64,000 bases of DNA from Allostella vacuolata. Lineage in GTDB: Bacteria; Pseudomonadota; Alphaproteobacteria; ATCC43930; Allostellaceae. Under the pieces are notes generated by a model. It had not been told where the DNA came from. It was given only the letters and a program-made list of their open reading frames with translations, and did no database searches. The stretch lies in contig AP019702.1 of assembly GCA_006739055.1 (NCBI GenBank), positions 5,481,388 to 5,545,387 on the forward strand. Reading direction: 5' to 3'. Numbering within the stretch: position 1 is the stretch's first letter; each line of letters opens with the position of its first letter. This document shows positions 1-8,422 of the stretch, piece after piece. The translations under genes and the position numbers were made by a program.

Positions 1-1
1 C

Positions 2-628
2 CGCAAGAAGACATCCGTCTTCTCCGGCATGATGGGACAACGCGTCGCATCCCCGGGCGTGACCGTGGTCGACGACGGCACCATGCCCGACCGCCGCGGC
101 TCGATCACCGTCGACGACGAGGGCACGCCCAGCGGCCGGACGGTGCTGATCGAGGATGGGATCCTGGTGGGCTTCATGCAGGACCGGATGAATGCCCGCC
201 TGATGGGGGTGAAGCCGACCGGGAACGGGCGGCGCGAAAGCCATGCCCACGTCATCATGCCGCGGATGACCAACACCGTCATGCTTTCGGGGGACAAGGA
301 CCCCGCGGAAATCCTGGCCAGCGTGCCGAACGGCCTCTACGCGGTCAATTTCGGCGGCGGACAGGTCGACATCACGTCGGGCAAGTTCGTCTTCTCCTGC
401 ACCGAGGCCTACCGGATCGAGAACGGGCGGCTCGGGGCGGCGGTGAAAGGCGCGACGCTGATCGGCAACGGACCGGAGGCGATGACCCGGATCGGCATGA
501 TCGGCAACGACATGCGCCTCGACGACGGCGTCGGCACCTGCGGCAAGGACGGCCAGTCGGTGCCCGTCGGCGTGGGCCAGCCGACGCTGCGGATCGACGG
601 ATTGACGGTGGGAGGAACCGCCGCGTAA
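2..628 (+). CDS. tldD: TldD metalloprotease, C-terminal part (5' end outside window)
   Basis: The reading frame is open from base 2 and stops at 628, so only about the last 208 residues are present. The fragment has the TldD C-terminal signature: FSGMMGQ, then [12 protein letters not shown], a glycine-rich [13 protein letters not shown] segment and SCTEAY, ending in [15 protein letters not shown]. In the family, TldD pairs with TldE/PmbA to form a zinc protease that degrades unfolded peptides and matures some peptide toxins and antibiotics such as microcin B17. The zinc-binding HExxxH motif lies upstream of the window, so its integrity cannot be judged. No TldE is visible here. I am confident of the family. 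Confidence 0.93.
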   Translation, partial: RKKTSVFSGMMGQRVASPGVTVVDDGTMPDRRGSITVDDEGTPSGRTVLIEDGILVGFMQDRMNARLMGVKPTGNGRRESHAHVIMPRMTNTVMLSGDKDPAEILASVPNGLYAVNFGGGQVDITSGKFVFSCTEAYRIENGRLGAAVKGATLIGNGPEAMTRIGMIGNDMRLDDGVGTCGKDGQSVPVGVGQPTLRIDGLTVGGTAA

Positions 629-703
629 TACTCGATACTGGTCGAGTCAGGCGCCGAGGAACAGGTTTCCGGCGTCCGCGCCGACCATTACAAGGTGAAC
701 CCG

Positions 704-940
704 ATGCTGCTTCCCAAGAGCCTGCGCGCCGCGGCCGTTGCCGTCGCCGGCGCTTTCCTGCTGTCCGCCCTCCCCGCCGCTGCCGCACCGGTGCTACCGA
801 CCCAGAAGCCGGCCGGCATGGAGCGGTCCTCGGCCTTCGAACTGGCCGCGACCACCCCCTCCAAGGCCACCCAGGCCAAGAAGAAGAAGACCAGGAAGGT
901 CACCAAGAAGAAGGCCCCGGTGAAGAAGCAGACCACCTGA
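704..940 (+). CDS. small exported lysine-rich protein, unknown function
   Basis: This 78-residue protein has a signal peptide (MLLPKSLRAAAVAVAGAFLL, then a probable AAA cleavage site near residue 28). A short linker follows, then a strongly basic tail rich in KKKK, TRK and KKK runs. I chose the ATG at 704 over an in-frame GTG at 695 because AAGGTG at 692-697 makes a plausible ribosome binding site 6 bases upstream. I do not recognise the family. A basic periplasmic tail could bind nucleic acid, cell wall or lipopolysaccharide, but that is inference. The gene is followed by a strong GC hairpin. Confidence 0.6.
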   Translation: MLLPKSLRAAAVAVAGAFLLSALPAAAAPVLPTQKPAGMERSSAFELAATTPSKATQAKKKKTRKVTKKKAPVKKQTT

Positions 941-954
941 GCTGACGTCGTCAT

Positions 955-992
955 CCGGCCCCCGCCGCGGTGCAGCCGCCGGCGGGGGCCGG
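955..992 (+). terminator. GC-rich hairpin, terminator-like, after the lysine-rich protein gene
   Basis: Bases 955-967 pair perfectly with 980-992 (13 bp, almost all G:C) around a 12-base loop. There is no T-run after the stem, so it may act as an mRNA-stabilising or Rho-assisted element rather than a classical terminator. It lies directly in front of the acetyltransferase start and would cover that gene's leader. Confidence 0.5.
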
Positions 993-1001
993 GTGCCATT
1001 G

Positions 1002-1604
1002 ATGGAAAAGCCGCTGGCCGCCCGCAAGCCCCTGGACATCGATTTCCGGATACGCGCCGCGACGCCGGGTGACGCCGCTGGCATCGCCACGCTGCACGCG
1101 CGCAGCTGGCGCGCCGCCTATCGTGGCATCCTGCCCGACGACTACCTGGACGGGCGCGCGACGGCGGAACTGGCGGCGCACTGGGCCGACATCTTCGAGC
1201 GGCCTCGCGACACCGACATCGTCCTGGTGCTGCAGACGGACGGCGACATCGCCGGCTTCGCCGCAGCCAGGCTCGCCGGCGAAGCCCCCTTCGACGCGGT
1301 CATCGACAACCTCCATCTCGCCCCCGACCAGCGGGGATCCGGGCTGGGCCGTCCGCTGCTCGGGTCGATGGCCCAGGTCCTGGCCGCTCGCGGCGCCGCG
1401 AACGCCTGTCTGTGGCTCTTCGACGGAAACACGGCGGCCGGCCGATTCTACGCCCGGCTCGGCGGCGTTCCGGATGTGGGTGGCTTCGACGAGGTGGACG
1501 GCAGGCCGGTGCCGCACACGCGCATCGTGTTCCAGCCCCTGGCGCGGCTCATCGCGCTTTGCCGCGCGCCGCAAGGGAACCCGGGGGGCATCGACGCGGT
1601 TTGA
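1002..1604 (+). CDS. GNAT-family N-acetyltransferase
   Basis: The 200-residue protein has the GNAT layout. An N-terminal half reads RAATPGDAAGIATLHARSW, a frequent opening in this family. The acetyl-CoA loop follows as LAPDQRGSGLGRPLL (a Q/RxxGxG/A type motif), and the C-terminal part has LWLFDGNTAAGRFYARLGG, the usual strand-helix that closes on the cofactor. The substrate cannot be told. The start is the ATG at 1002; a GTG three codons upstream (993) is also possible. A GC hairpin ends just before the start, so the gene may be separately transcribed. Confidence 0.8.
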   Translation: MEKPLAARKPLDIDFRIRAATPGDAAGIATLHARSWRAAYRGILPDDYLDGRATAELAAHWADIFERPRDTDIVLVLQTDGDIAGFAAARLAGEAPFDAVIDNLHLAPDQRGSGLGRPLLGSMAQVLAARGAANACLWLFDGNTAAGRFYARLGGVPDVGGFDEVDGRPVPHTRIVFQPLARLIALCRAPQGNPGGIDAV

Positions 1605-1634
1605 CTTTGCGTTGATCCGCAAAGGAGAGTTGCA

Positions 1635-1838
1635 ATGCGTAGTCTGCGTATGATGGCGCTGCTGGCCCCGCTGGCCCTGGCCGCATGCGGCGGCGGCGAG
1701 GACAGGACGGTGGTGGTCAACCCCGCGCCGGCGGCGGCGCCGTCCTCATCGACCATGGTGCAGCCGGGCTCGACGGTCGTGGTCCCGCCATCCGCGACGG
1801 TCACGCGGGTGTGCCCGCCGGGCGCGATCACCTGCTAG
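1635..1838 (+). CDS. small lipoprotein, unknown function
   Basis: A 67-residue protein with a lipoprotein signal: a basic MRSLR start, a hydrophobic stretch, and the lipobox LAACGGG, with the modified Cys about residue 18. The mature part is short, low in complexity (A, P, S, V) and ends in a CPPGAITC pair of cysteines that could form a disulphide. AAAGGAGAG about 6 bases before the ATG is a good ribosome binding site. Short lipoproteins of this kind are common in the group and have no assigned function. Confidence 0.65.
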   Translation: MRSLRMMALLAPLALAACGGGEDRTVVVNPAPAAAPSSSTMVQPGSTVVVPPSATVTRVCPPGAITC

Positions 1839-1848
1839 GGCCAGACGG

Positions 1849-1885
1849 TCGGGATGCCCGGGCGATACTCGCCCAGGCATCCCGA
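1849..1885. terminator. bidirectional hairpin between convergent genes
   Basis: Bases 1849-1864 pair with 1870-1885 (15 of 16 positions, one C/A mismatch) around the loop ATACT. It sits 10 bases after the lipoprotein stop and about 20 bases from the end of the convergent gshA, so it can serve both. Confidence 0.6.
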
Positions 1886-1907
1886 TCCGGTCGTCGGCAC
1901 CCGCCGG

Positions 1908-3272
1908 TCAGTAGGCCTCTTCGACATAGACCGGGTCGACGGACCCTTTCCAGCGCGTGTGGTACGATTCGAGCAGGTCGTCCGCCGGCGTCCGGCCGCG
2001 CTCGGCGATCGACATCAACGCCTGCAGGTGGACCGATTCGTCCTCGCCCCCGCGACTGAGCCGGCCACGCCGCCGGAGCCCGTCCTCGGCGATCGCGACG
2101 ACCCGCCTTGCCAGTTCGCGTACGGTCTCGCCGCGGAAAGGCGTCGCCAGCGCGTGGCGCGGCACGCCCAGCCGCAAGGCGTCATGCTCCTCGGCGGTCC
2201 AGTCCCGGCACAGGTCCCAGGCGGCGTCGAGGGCCTCGGTGTCGTAGAGCAGGCCGACCCAGAGCGCGGGAAGGGCGCACAGCCGGCCCCAGGGGCCGGC
2301 GTCGGCGCCGCGCATCTCCAGGAACTTCTTCAGCCGCACCTCGGGGAACGCGGTCGTCATGTGGTCGACCCAGTCGCTCATCAGCGGGACCTCGCCGGGG
2401 CGGGCCGGCAGGCGTCCTGCGATGAAGTCGCGGAACGACTGTCCGCTCGCATCCAGATAGCGTCCGTCGCGATAGACGAAGTACATCGGCACGTCGAGCA
2501 TCCAGTCGACATAGCGCTCGAAGCAGAAGCCCTCCTCGAACACGAACGGCAGGATGCCGCAGCGGTCCGGGTCGGTGTCGGTCCAGATGTGGCTGCGGAA
2601 GCTGCGGAAGCCGTTCGGCTTGCCTTCCGTGAAGGGCGAATTGGCGAAGAGCGCGGTCGCGATCGGCTGCAGCGCCAGCGACACCCGGAACTTCTTCACC
2701 ATGTCCGCTTCGGACGCGTAGTCCAGGTTCACCTGCACCGTACAGGTGCGCAGCATCATGTCGAGGCCGAGGCTGCCCTTCTTGGGCATGTACTCGCCCA
2801 TGATCTTGTAGCGGCCCTTGGGCATCCACGAGATGTCCGACCGGGCCCATTTGGGGTTGAAGCCCAGGCCGAGCATGCCGGTGCCGAGCCGCTCGCCGAC
2901 GGCGCGGCATTCGGCCAGATGGGCGTGCACCTCGTCGCAGGTCTGGTGGATCGTCTCAAGCGGTGCGCCGGACAGTTCGACCTGCCCGCCGGGCTCCAGG
3001 CTGACCGATGCCCCGTCCTTGACCAGCGCGATGACCTTGCCCTCCTCCTCGATCCGCTGCCAGCCGAAGCCGGCCAGCCCATCGAGCAGGGCGCCGATTC
3101 CCCGCGGGCCGTCATAGGGTAGCGGCCGCAGGTCATCGAGCGAGAAGGCGAACTTCTCGTGCTCCGTCCCGATCCGCCAGGCCGCAGCCGGCTTTGACCC
3201 GCTGGCGACGTATTCGACGAGTTGGCGTGTGTCCGTGATCGGTGCGCCGCTCGCGGCAGGAGGTGCAGCCAT
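1908..3272 (-). CDS. gshA: glutamate-cysteine ligase, plant/proteobacterial (class 3) type
   Basis: The enzyme joins glutamate and cysteine with ATP, the first step of glutathione synthesis in the cytoplasm. The 454-residue protein matches the class found in plants and alphaproteobacteria: [10 protein letters not shown] near residues 34-43, a [20 protein letters not shown] substrate/ATP segment, [17 protein letters not shown], and [16 protein letters not shown]. The start was set at the ATG at 3272 because GGGAAGA precedes it and the upstream in-frame residues look non-coding. It is followed on the same strand, upstream, by rsmE, 59 bases away. Two later genes here also touch glutathione chemistry (a GST and a glutathionylspermidine-synthase-like protein). 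Confidence 0.93.
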   Translation of the reverse strand: MAAPPAASGAPITDTRQLVEYVASGSKPAAAWRIGTEHEKFAFSLDDLRPLPYDGPRGIGALLDGLAGFGWQRIEEEGKVIALVKDGASVSLEPGGQVELSGAPLETIHQTCDEVHAHLAECRAVGERLGTGMLGLGFNPKWARSDISWMPKGRYKIMGEYMPKKGSLGLDMMLRTCTVQVNLDYASEADMVKKFRVSLALQPIATALFANSPFTEGKPNGFRSFRSHIWTDTDPDRCGILPFVFEEGFCFERYVDWMLDVPMYFVYRDGRYLDASGQSFRDFIAGRLPARPGEVPLMSDWVDHMTTAFPEVRLKKFLEMRGADAGPWGRLCALPALWVGLLYDTEALDAAWDLCRDWTAEEHDALRLGVPRHALATPFRGETVRELARRVVAIAEDGLRRRGRLSRGGEDESVHLQALMSIAERGRTPADDLLESYHTRWKGSVDPVYVEEAY

Positions 3273-3331
3273 CGGTCTTCCCAGGGGGTCGTTGGTTGAT
3301 GGTCGGAGGCAGGATCGAGATCGCAAGCCGG

Positions 3332-4105
3332 CTAGCCGGATGGCCGCAATCCCGGGCGGCCGTGGCGCCAGTCACCGCGAAGCGCCTGCAGGACGGCGAG
3401 CGCGGCGATGGCCGCGGTATCGGCGCGAAGCACGCGGGGCCCGAGACTGGCGGGGCTAACAAACGGCAGTTCGCGCAACCGGTCAAGCTCCGCCCGAGTG
3501 AAGCCGCCCTCGGGGCCGGTCAGTACCGCCCACGGTCCTGCATGGGTCTCCGCCCCCAGCACGTCCGCCACGGGTGGAGCGCTGCCCGATTCGTCGCCAA
3601 GGAGGATGCGACGCCCGGCCGGCCAAGCCGAAAGCGCGGCCTCCAGGTCCGTCACCGCATGCACGACCGGCACGCTGAGGCGGCCCGTCTGCTCCGCCGC
3701 TTCCCGGGCATTGGCCCGCAGGCGATCCTCGTTGACCCGCTCGACCGCGGTGTGGCGGGTGAATACGGGCCACAGGGCCGACACGCCGAGTTCCGTCGCC
3801 TTCTCCGCCAGGAAGTCGAGGCGGGCGCGCTTGATCGGCGCGAACACCAGCCACAGGTCGGGCTCCGCGACCTGCGGGCGGATCCGGGCGACCAGGGCCG
3901 CCGACGCCCAGCCCTTGCCGATCCCGTCGATCCGGGCCAGCCATTCCCCGTCGCGGCCGTTGAACAGGGCGACGGGCGCGCCCCGTTCCAGGCGCAGCAC
4001 CGAGCGGACGAGATGCGCCTGACCCTCGTCCAGCCCGACCACCGCGTCCGGACCGAGGTCGGCTGCAACATGAAGGCGGGTCTGGGGGCGCGGAAGCTCG
4101 GTCAT
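3332..4105 (-). CDS. rsmE: 16S rRNA (uracil-1498-N3)-methyltransferase RsmE
   Basis: RsmE uses S-adenosylmethionine to methylate U1498 of 16S rRNA. The protein has 257 residues, the usual size. It shows an N-terminal PUA-like part ([20 protein letters not shown]) and a SPOUT methyltransferase domain with [21 protein letters not shown], the SAM-knot segment [11 protein letters not shown] and the C-terminal [20 protein letters not shown]. It overlaps head to head with the possible longest ubiA frame. rsmE and gshA on one strand, and ubiA on the other, probably share this intergenic control region. Confidence 0.94.
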   Translation of the reverse strand: MTELPRPQTRLHVAADLGPDAVVGLDEGQAHLVRSVLRLERGAPVALFNGRDGEWLARIDGIGKGWASAALVARIRPQVAEPDLWLVFAPIKRARLDFLAEKATELGVSALWPVFTRHTAVERVNEDRLRANAREAAEQTGRLSVPVVHAVTDLEAALSAWPAGRRILLGDESGSAPPVADVLGAETHAGPWAVLTGPEGGFTRAELDRLRELPFVSPASLGPRVLRADTAAIAALAVLQALRGDWRHGRPGLRPSG

Positions 4106-4214
4106 GGCAGCTGGACAAATCCTGGGGGCTCGGGCGGCGGATACTGCCGCCCAGCCGCGGGCGCCACAAGCCTGGGCGCTTGCCGCGGGCGCGCCATCCG
4201 ATCACATTCTCGCC

Positions 4215-5162
4215 ATGATCGAGACCGCACGCGACCGGGCCGGCCCGGCCACCGACATACGCCACGACGGCTGGGTCGGCCGTTGGCTGCCCCCTGCGTT
4301 CCAGCCCTATGCCCGCCTCGCCCGGCTCGACCGGCCGATCGGCACCTGGCTGCTGCTGTTCCCGGGCTGGTGGGCGATCCTGCTCGCGACCCTGCCGGCG
4401 ACCGATGGGCCGCGGCCGCCCGTCTGGTGGCTGACCCTCTTGTTCGCCATCGGCGCGCTCGTCATGCGGGGCGCCGGCTGCACGCTCAACGACATCGTCG
4501 ACCGGGATTTCGACGGCCGCGTCGCCCGCACCCGCACCCGGCCGATTCCGGCGGGCGAGGTGTCGGTGCGCCAGGCCGTCGCCTTCCTCGGCCTGCAATG
4601 CCTGGTCGGGCTCCTGATCCTGGTCCAGCTGCCGCGGACCGCGATCCTGCTTGGGGTCGGCGTCCTGGCGCTGATCGCGATCTACCCGTTCATGAAGCGG
4701 GTGACCTGGTGGCCGCAGCTCTTCCTCGGCCTGACCTTCAACTGGGGGGCGCTGCTCGGCTGGGCCGCGGCGACCGACACCGCGCCCCCGGCCGCCATCC
4801 TGCTCTATGCCGGCGGGATCGCCTGGACGCTCGGCTACGACACCATCTATGCCCACCAGGACAAGGAAGACGATGTCCGGATCGGCGTGAAGTCGTCGGC
4901 CCTGGCCCTGGGCGCCGCGACCCGGCCCTGGCTCTTCGTGTTCTATGCCGCGGCGATCGGCCTGTTCGCGGCGGCCGGCTGGATGGCCGGCGCAGGCTGG
5001 GGCTGGGCCGGCGGCCTGATCGTGGCGGCGCTGCTGCTTTGCCACCAAGCGGCAACCGTCGATATAGACAACCCGGCGGACTGCCTGCGGCACATGCACG
5101 CCAACCGCTGGGTCGGCTGGGCCCTGTTCCTGGGCGCACTGCTCGACCATCTGGCCGGATGA
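4215..5162 (+). CDS. ubiA: 4-hydroxybenzoate polyprenyltransferase UbiA
   Basis: This membrane enzyme attaches the polyprenyl tail to 4-hydroxybenzoate in ubiquinone synthesis. The 315-residue protein has about eight hydrophobic segments and both Asp-rich Mg-diphosphate motifs: NDIVDRDFD at residues 92-100 and YDTIYAHQDKEDD at 208-220. GTWLLLFPGWW at 43-53 is also typical. The start at ATG 4215 fits the family; the frame is open back to 4104 but that extension resembles leader DNA. It is divergent from rsmE. Confidence 0.94.
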   Translation: MIETARDRAGPATDIRHDGWVGRWLPPAFQPYARLARLDRPIGTWLLLFPGWWAILLATLPATDGPRPPVWWLTLLFAIGALVMRGAGCTLNDIVDRDFDGRVARTRTRPIPAGEVSVRQAVAFLGLQCLVGLLILVQLPRTAILLGVGVLALIAIYPFMKRVTWWPQLFLGLTFNWGALLGWAAATDTAPPAAILLYAGGIAWTLGYDTIYAHQDKEDDVRIGVKSSALALGAATRPWLFVFYAAAIGLFAAAGWMAGAGWGWAGGLIVAALLLCHQAATVDIDNPADCLRHMHANRWVGWALFLGALLDHLAG

Positions 5163-5255
5163 AGCTGCCGCAGAGAATCCACATGGGGGCCATGAACCGG
5201 ATCGGGGAGCCGTGCGACCTAGGGGCATCACGTTCCTGCCCCGATGGGATTCGCC

Positions 5256-5825
5256 ATGACCCGCTGGTTCCTCGCCATCCTCGTTCTGGTCGTCACCACC
5301 GCCCCGGTCGTCGGCGACCGTAGCGCGGCGGATCGGGCACTGCGCCAGGGCAACCGGGCCGAGGCGGTTCGGATCTGGACCGCACAGGCGGCCCAGGGCG
5401 ATCGCGACGCACAGCATCGCCTGGCCTATGCGTTCGAGGAAGGCATCGGCGCTGCGGCCGATGCGGTGAAGGCCGCGACGTACTACCGGGCCGCCGCCGA
5501 GCAGGGCCATGGCGGTGCGCAGACCGCGCTGGCCGCCATGCTGCACGAGGGCCGCGGCGTCGACCGGGATGATGCCGAGGCGTTCGTCTGGGCCCTCGCC
5601 GCCGCCCGCCAGGGCAGTGCCGCCGCCGCCCATCTGCTGGGCCGGCTCTATGTCTCCGGCGAGGGCGTCGCCGCCGACCCGGCCGAGGGCTTCCGCTGGT
5701 TCCTGGTTGCCGAACGGCACGGCCATGTCTCGGCCGCCCACGACCGGCGCCGCTATGGCCGGCTCGTCCCGATCGAACTCCGCCGGGAGATCCGCACCGC
5801 GGTCATCCAGCAGATCGCCTACTGA
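5256..5825 (+). CDS. exported Sel1-like (TPR-type) repeat protein
   Basis: About 189 residues: an N-terminal signal peptide (MTRWFLAILVLVVTTAPVVG) followed by three to four Sel1-like repeats. The repeats are recognised by DAQHRLAYAFEEGIG, GAQTALAAMLHEGRGV and AAAHLLGRLYVSGEGV, each followed by an A.(K/E)AF.W/YY segment. Sel1 repeats are helical hairpins that scaffold protein-protein contacts, often in envelope or stress signalling. The partner is unknown. A second in-frame ATG lies at 5244, and neither start has a strong ribosome binding site. A hairpin follows the stop. Confidence 0.78.
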   Translation: MTRWFLAILVLVVTTAPVVGDRSAADRALRQGNRAEAVRIWTAQAAQGDRDAQHRLAYAFEEGIGAAADAVKAATYYRAAAEQGHGGAQTALAAMLHEGRGVDRDDAEAFVWALAAARQGSAAAAHLLGRLYVSGEGVAADPAEGFRWFLVAERHGHVSAAHDRRRYGRLVPIELRREIRTAVIQQIAY

Positions 5826-5844
5826 CCCGAAGCGTCTTCCATCA

Positions 5845-5870
5845 CGCCGGCCCGGCTGCGCGGGCCGGCG
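5845..5870 (+). terminator. hairpin after the Sel1-repeat gene
   Basis: A perfect 10-bp stem (5845-5854 with 5861-5870) around a six-base loop is followed by TTTCGTCGTC. It begins about 20 bases after the stop codon and is a reasonable intrinsic terminator for the plus strand. Confidence 0.6.
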
Positions 5871-6237
5871 TTTCGTCGTCTTCCGTCCAGAGGTGGAGCG
5901 TACCTGGGCAGCGCGCGGCTGCGCCGGAGGGTACGGGCCCGAGTGCAGGAAGAGCGCCGCTGAAGACAGACCCAGGCGGCCCGGGACCCTGCGTGCGAGC
6001 GCGGCCGGCAGACCGTTGCGCCGCAGTCGGCCGTAACGGCCCAGCGGACGGATGCCGGAGCGGGGCGGCCGCCATGCCCCTGGCACACGGCGGCTGCCTT
6101 TCCGGACGGGGGCCGGTCGTCGCGGGGACGCTGGCGGCATGGATCCGGAGCATGAACACGGATGGTCCAGCCCCACTGGGCCGACAGCGGCGCCATCGCA
6201 ACGCCTGGGGCACCCGCTACAGGGCTCGCAAACGAGA
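5871..6237. other. unexplained intergenic stretch between two terminators
   Basis: These 367 bases lie between the terminator of the Sel1 gene and the terminator of the atp operon. Reading frames cross it on both strands, but their translations are rich in Arg, Pro, Ala and Gly with no recognisable motif, as expected from random GC-rich DNA. I looked by eye for RNase P RNA, 6S and tRNA signatures and saw none. It may hold an unrecognised RNA or a decayed gene. Confidence 0.4.
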
Positions 6238-6260
6238 AGGGCGGGCCAAAGGCCCGCCCT
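6238..6260 (-). terminator. terminator of the F0 ATP synthase operon
   Basis: A perfect 10-bp stem (6238-6247 with 6251-6260) with a 3-base loop. On the minus strand it is followed by TCTCGTTTGC. It lies about 30 bases downstream of the atpF stop codon. Confidence 0.7.
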
Positions 6261-6288
6261 GCGCGCATCCGTCAGAGAGTTCGGCGGA

Positions 6289-6771
6289 TCAGTGCAGCCG
6301 CTGCGGAAGTTCCGCCGCCGCCTGGTCGATCAGCGCATCAGCCTTGGACCGGTCCATGTTCTCGACGATCAGCCGGCGGGTCGCGGCCATCGCGGCATCG
6401 ACGGTCGCGGCGCGAACCTCGGCCACCGCCTGCGCCTCGCTCTGGGCGATGCGATCGAGCGCCAGCTGGCGGCGCCGGGCGAGCTGGTGCACCAGATCGG
6501 CCTCGGCTTCCGTCTTCATCCGCTCCGCCTCGGCCCTGGCATGGGCGACGATCGCGGCGGCCTCGGACAGGGCCTCCGCCTGCTTGCGCTGATACTCCGC
6601 CAGCATCCGCTGCGCCTCTTCGCGCAGCCGGCGGGCTTCCTCCAGCTGGCTGCGGACCTTGACCGCGTGGCCGTCCAGTGCGGCACCGATCGCCTTGCCG
6701 GCCGGCTTCCAGACCAGCGCGACGAAGATCACGAAGGCGACGAGAACCCAGAAATCGGGAGAGGAGAACAT
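6289..6771 (-). CDS. atpF: ATP synthase F0 subunit b
   Basis: Subunit b is half of the peripheral stalk that holds F1 still against the turning rotor. The 160-residue protein has one N-terminal membrane helix (FWVLVAFVIFVALVW), then a long charged alpha-helical coiled coil (RSQLEEARRLREEAQRMLAEYQRKQ) with almost no breaks. It is the last gene of the F0 operon and overlaps the b' stop by one base, which suggests translational coupling. As in other alphaproteobacteria, b and b' are separate genes and form a heterodimer. A good terminator follows. Confidence 0.93.
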   Translation of the reverse strand: MFSSPDFWVLVAFVIFVALVWKPAGKAIGAALDGHAVKVRSQLEEARRLREEAQRMLAEYQRKQAEALSEAAAIVAHARAEAERMKTEAEADLVHQLARRRQLALDRIAQSEAQAVAEVRAATVDAAMAATRRLIVENMDRSKADALIDQAAAELPQRLH

Positions 6772-7355
6772 CAGGCGCGGCCTCCCATGGCCGCGGCAAC
6801 CGCCGCGGCACCGCGTTCGGCATCGACGTCGAAGCCGCCGATGCGCTTGGTCGCGGCGATGGCGACCTCGGCCGCGACCGAGCGGACATTGCCCATCGCC
6901 GCGGCCTTGGCCTCGGCGATGCGGCCCTCCGCCGCGACGGCCTCTTCCTGCAGGGTCCGACCGGCCTCGCGCTGGCGTTCTTCCGAGATCGCCTTGGCGG
7001 CTTCGGACGCCTCGAGGGCAGCCGCACGGGCCTTCGAGCGCGCATCGACGAGCGCCTTCTCGTAGGCCTGCATGACCGCTTCGGCCTCGCCCCGCGATTC
7101 TTCGGCCCGACGCAGGTCATCGTTGATGTGGTCGGCTCGCGTTTCCAGCACCTCGGCCACGCGCGGCAGAGCCACCCGGGACATGAGGAGATAGAGCGCC
7201 CCGAAGGTGATGGCGAGCCAGATCAGCTGCGGCGCGAACCTCGTCGCGTCGAGCTGCGGCAGGCCGGCGCCCGACTGTCCCTCGGCCGCCGTCGCCGCCG
7301 CGGCGGCGAAGACGGACCCAAGGGCGAGACCGGCGGCGAGAAACCGACCGCGCAT
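6771..7355 (-). CDS. atpF': ATP synthase F0 subunit b'
   Basis: Second, diverged b-type stalk subunit (also named atpG or atpX), found in photosynthetic bacteria and alphaproteobacteria. Its 194 residues begin with a hydrophobic leader of about 25 residues, then FAPQLIWLAITFGALYLLMSRVALPRV (the b' membrane segment), then a long helical coil (LETRADHINDDLRRAEESRGEAEAV). It lies between atpE and atpF. The long leader makes it larger than many b' proteins. Confidence 0.93.
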   Translation of the reverse strand: MRGRFLAAGLALGSVFAAAAATAAEGQSGAGLPQLDATRFAPQLIWLAITFGALYLLMSRVALPRVAEVLETRADHINDDLRRAEESRGEAEAVMQAYEKALVDARSKARAAALEASEAAKAISEERQREAGRTLQEEAVAAEGRIAEAKAAAMGNVRSVAAEVAIAATKRIGGFDVDAERGAAAVAAAMGGRA

Positions 7356-7383
7356 CAGCGAGATCCCCGTTCGACCGTTCGGC

Positions 7384-7608
7384 CTAGGTGAAGAGGATGA
7401 GGAAGGCGATGAGCAGGGCGAACAGCGCCACGGCTTCCGTCAGGGCGAAGCCGAGAATGCCGATCGGGAACACCGCATCACGGGCGGCCGGGTTGCGGGC
7501 CACGGCGGTGATCAGGTTCGAGAAGATGTTGCCCAGGCCGAGGCCGACACCGAGCAGGGCGATAACGGCAATACCGGCGCCGATGGCCTTGGCGGCTGCG
7601 ACTTCCAT
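7384..7608 (-). CDS. atpE: ATP synthase F0 subunit c
   Basis: The 74-residue rotor ring subunit. It is a hairpin of two membrane helices: the first is glycine-rich ([19 protein letters not shown], with the polar loop RNP), and the second carries the proton-binding carboxylate in [13 protein letters not shown] (Glu, not the Asp of E. coli). Length and motif match alphaproteobacterial c subunits that use protons. Confidence 0.96.
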   Translation of the reverse strand: MEVAAAKAIGAGIAVIALLGVGLGLGNIFSNLITAVARNPAARDAVFPIGILGFALTEAVALFALLIAFLILFT

Positions 7609-7686
7609 GGATCTGTTCCTTTTGGCTGGATTGAACGGTTGGGGATCTGGCTCCGCCGGGGCCGACCTGGTCCCGGCGGGTGCGCC

Positions 7687-8409
7687 TCAGTGGAGATGGA
7701 TGGCGTCGTGAAGGTAGAGGCAGGTGAGGATCGTGAAGACATATGCCTGCAGGACCGCCACCAGGATCTCGAAGCCGATCAGCGCGACGTTGACCGCGAG
7801 CGGGGCGAAGCCGAAGACGCCCATGGCCACGGTGAAGATCGCGAACACCTTCAGCATCGTGTGACCGGCCATCATGTTGGCGAAGAGCCGGATCGACAGG
7901 CTGACGGGACGCGACAGGTAGGACAGGATCTCGATCGGGATGATCAGCGGCGCGGTCGCCAGGGGAGCGCCCTGCGGGAAGAAATAGGTGAAGAAGTGCA
8001 GGCCATGCTTGGCCAGCGCAACCAGCGTCACCACCACGAAGATGAACGCGGCCAGCGCGAACGTGACGATGATGTGGCTGGTGAAGGTGAAGCTGTAGGG
8101 GATCATGCCCAGCAGGTTGCCGAACAGGATGAACATGAACAGCGAGAAGATCAGGGGAAAGTATTGCCGCCCCTTGCTGCCCACGTTGTCTCGCACCATT
8201 CCGGCGATGAATTCGTACGACAGCTCCGCCATGGACTGCCAGCGGCCCGGCACCAGGGCCCGGCCGCGCATCCCGCCGACGATGAAGACGGTGATCGCCG
8301 CGACGGCAATGGCCATGAACAGCGACGCGTTGGTGAACGACGCGTCGGTGGTGCCGACGGTGATCGGCACCAACGTCTTGATCTCGAACTGCTCCAGCGG
8401 ACCTGCCAA
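7687..8409 (-). CDS. atpB: ATP synthase F0 subunit a, TTG start
   Basis: Subunit a forms the stator proton half-channels beside the c ring. The protein has several membrane helices and the essential Arg in PVSLSIRLFANMMAGH, plus the conserved GNLLGMIPYSFTFTSH segment. The frame is open to 8526, but no ATG lies between there and the conserved start region. The TTG at 8409 (minus-strand AAGGGGGACGAAAG TTG GCAGGT) has a strong ribosome binding site and gives MAGPLEQFEI, the usual beginning, and 240 residues. I therefore place the start at TTG. atpI ends 13 bases upstream. Confidence 0.93.
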   Translation of the reverse strand: MAGPLEQFEIKTLVPITVGTTDASFTNASLFMAIAVAAITVFIVGGMRGRALVPGRWQSMAELSYEFIAGMVRDNVGSKGRQYFPLIFSLFMFILFGNLLGMIPYSFTFTSHIIVTFALAAFIFVVVTLVALAKHGLHFFTYFFPQGAPLATAPLIIPIEILSYLSRPVSLSIRLFANMMAGHTMLKVFAIFTVAMGVFGFAPLAVNVALIGFEILVAVLQAYVFTILTCLYLHDAIHLH

Positions 8410-8422
8410 CTTTCGTCCCCCT

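Noticed and set aside
3483-6176. 897-codon open frame on the minus strand
   Set aside because: It runs antisense or out of frame across rsmE, ubiA and the Sel1 gene, is rich in Arg/Pro/Gly/Gln and has no domain; a shadow frame of GC-rich DNA.
5819-6268. 149-codon minus-strand frame in the unexplained gap
   Set aside because: Its composition is Arg/Ala/Pro-rich, it crosses two terminator hairpins and has no ribosome binding site or motif.
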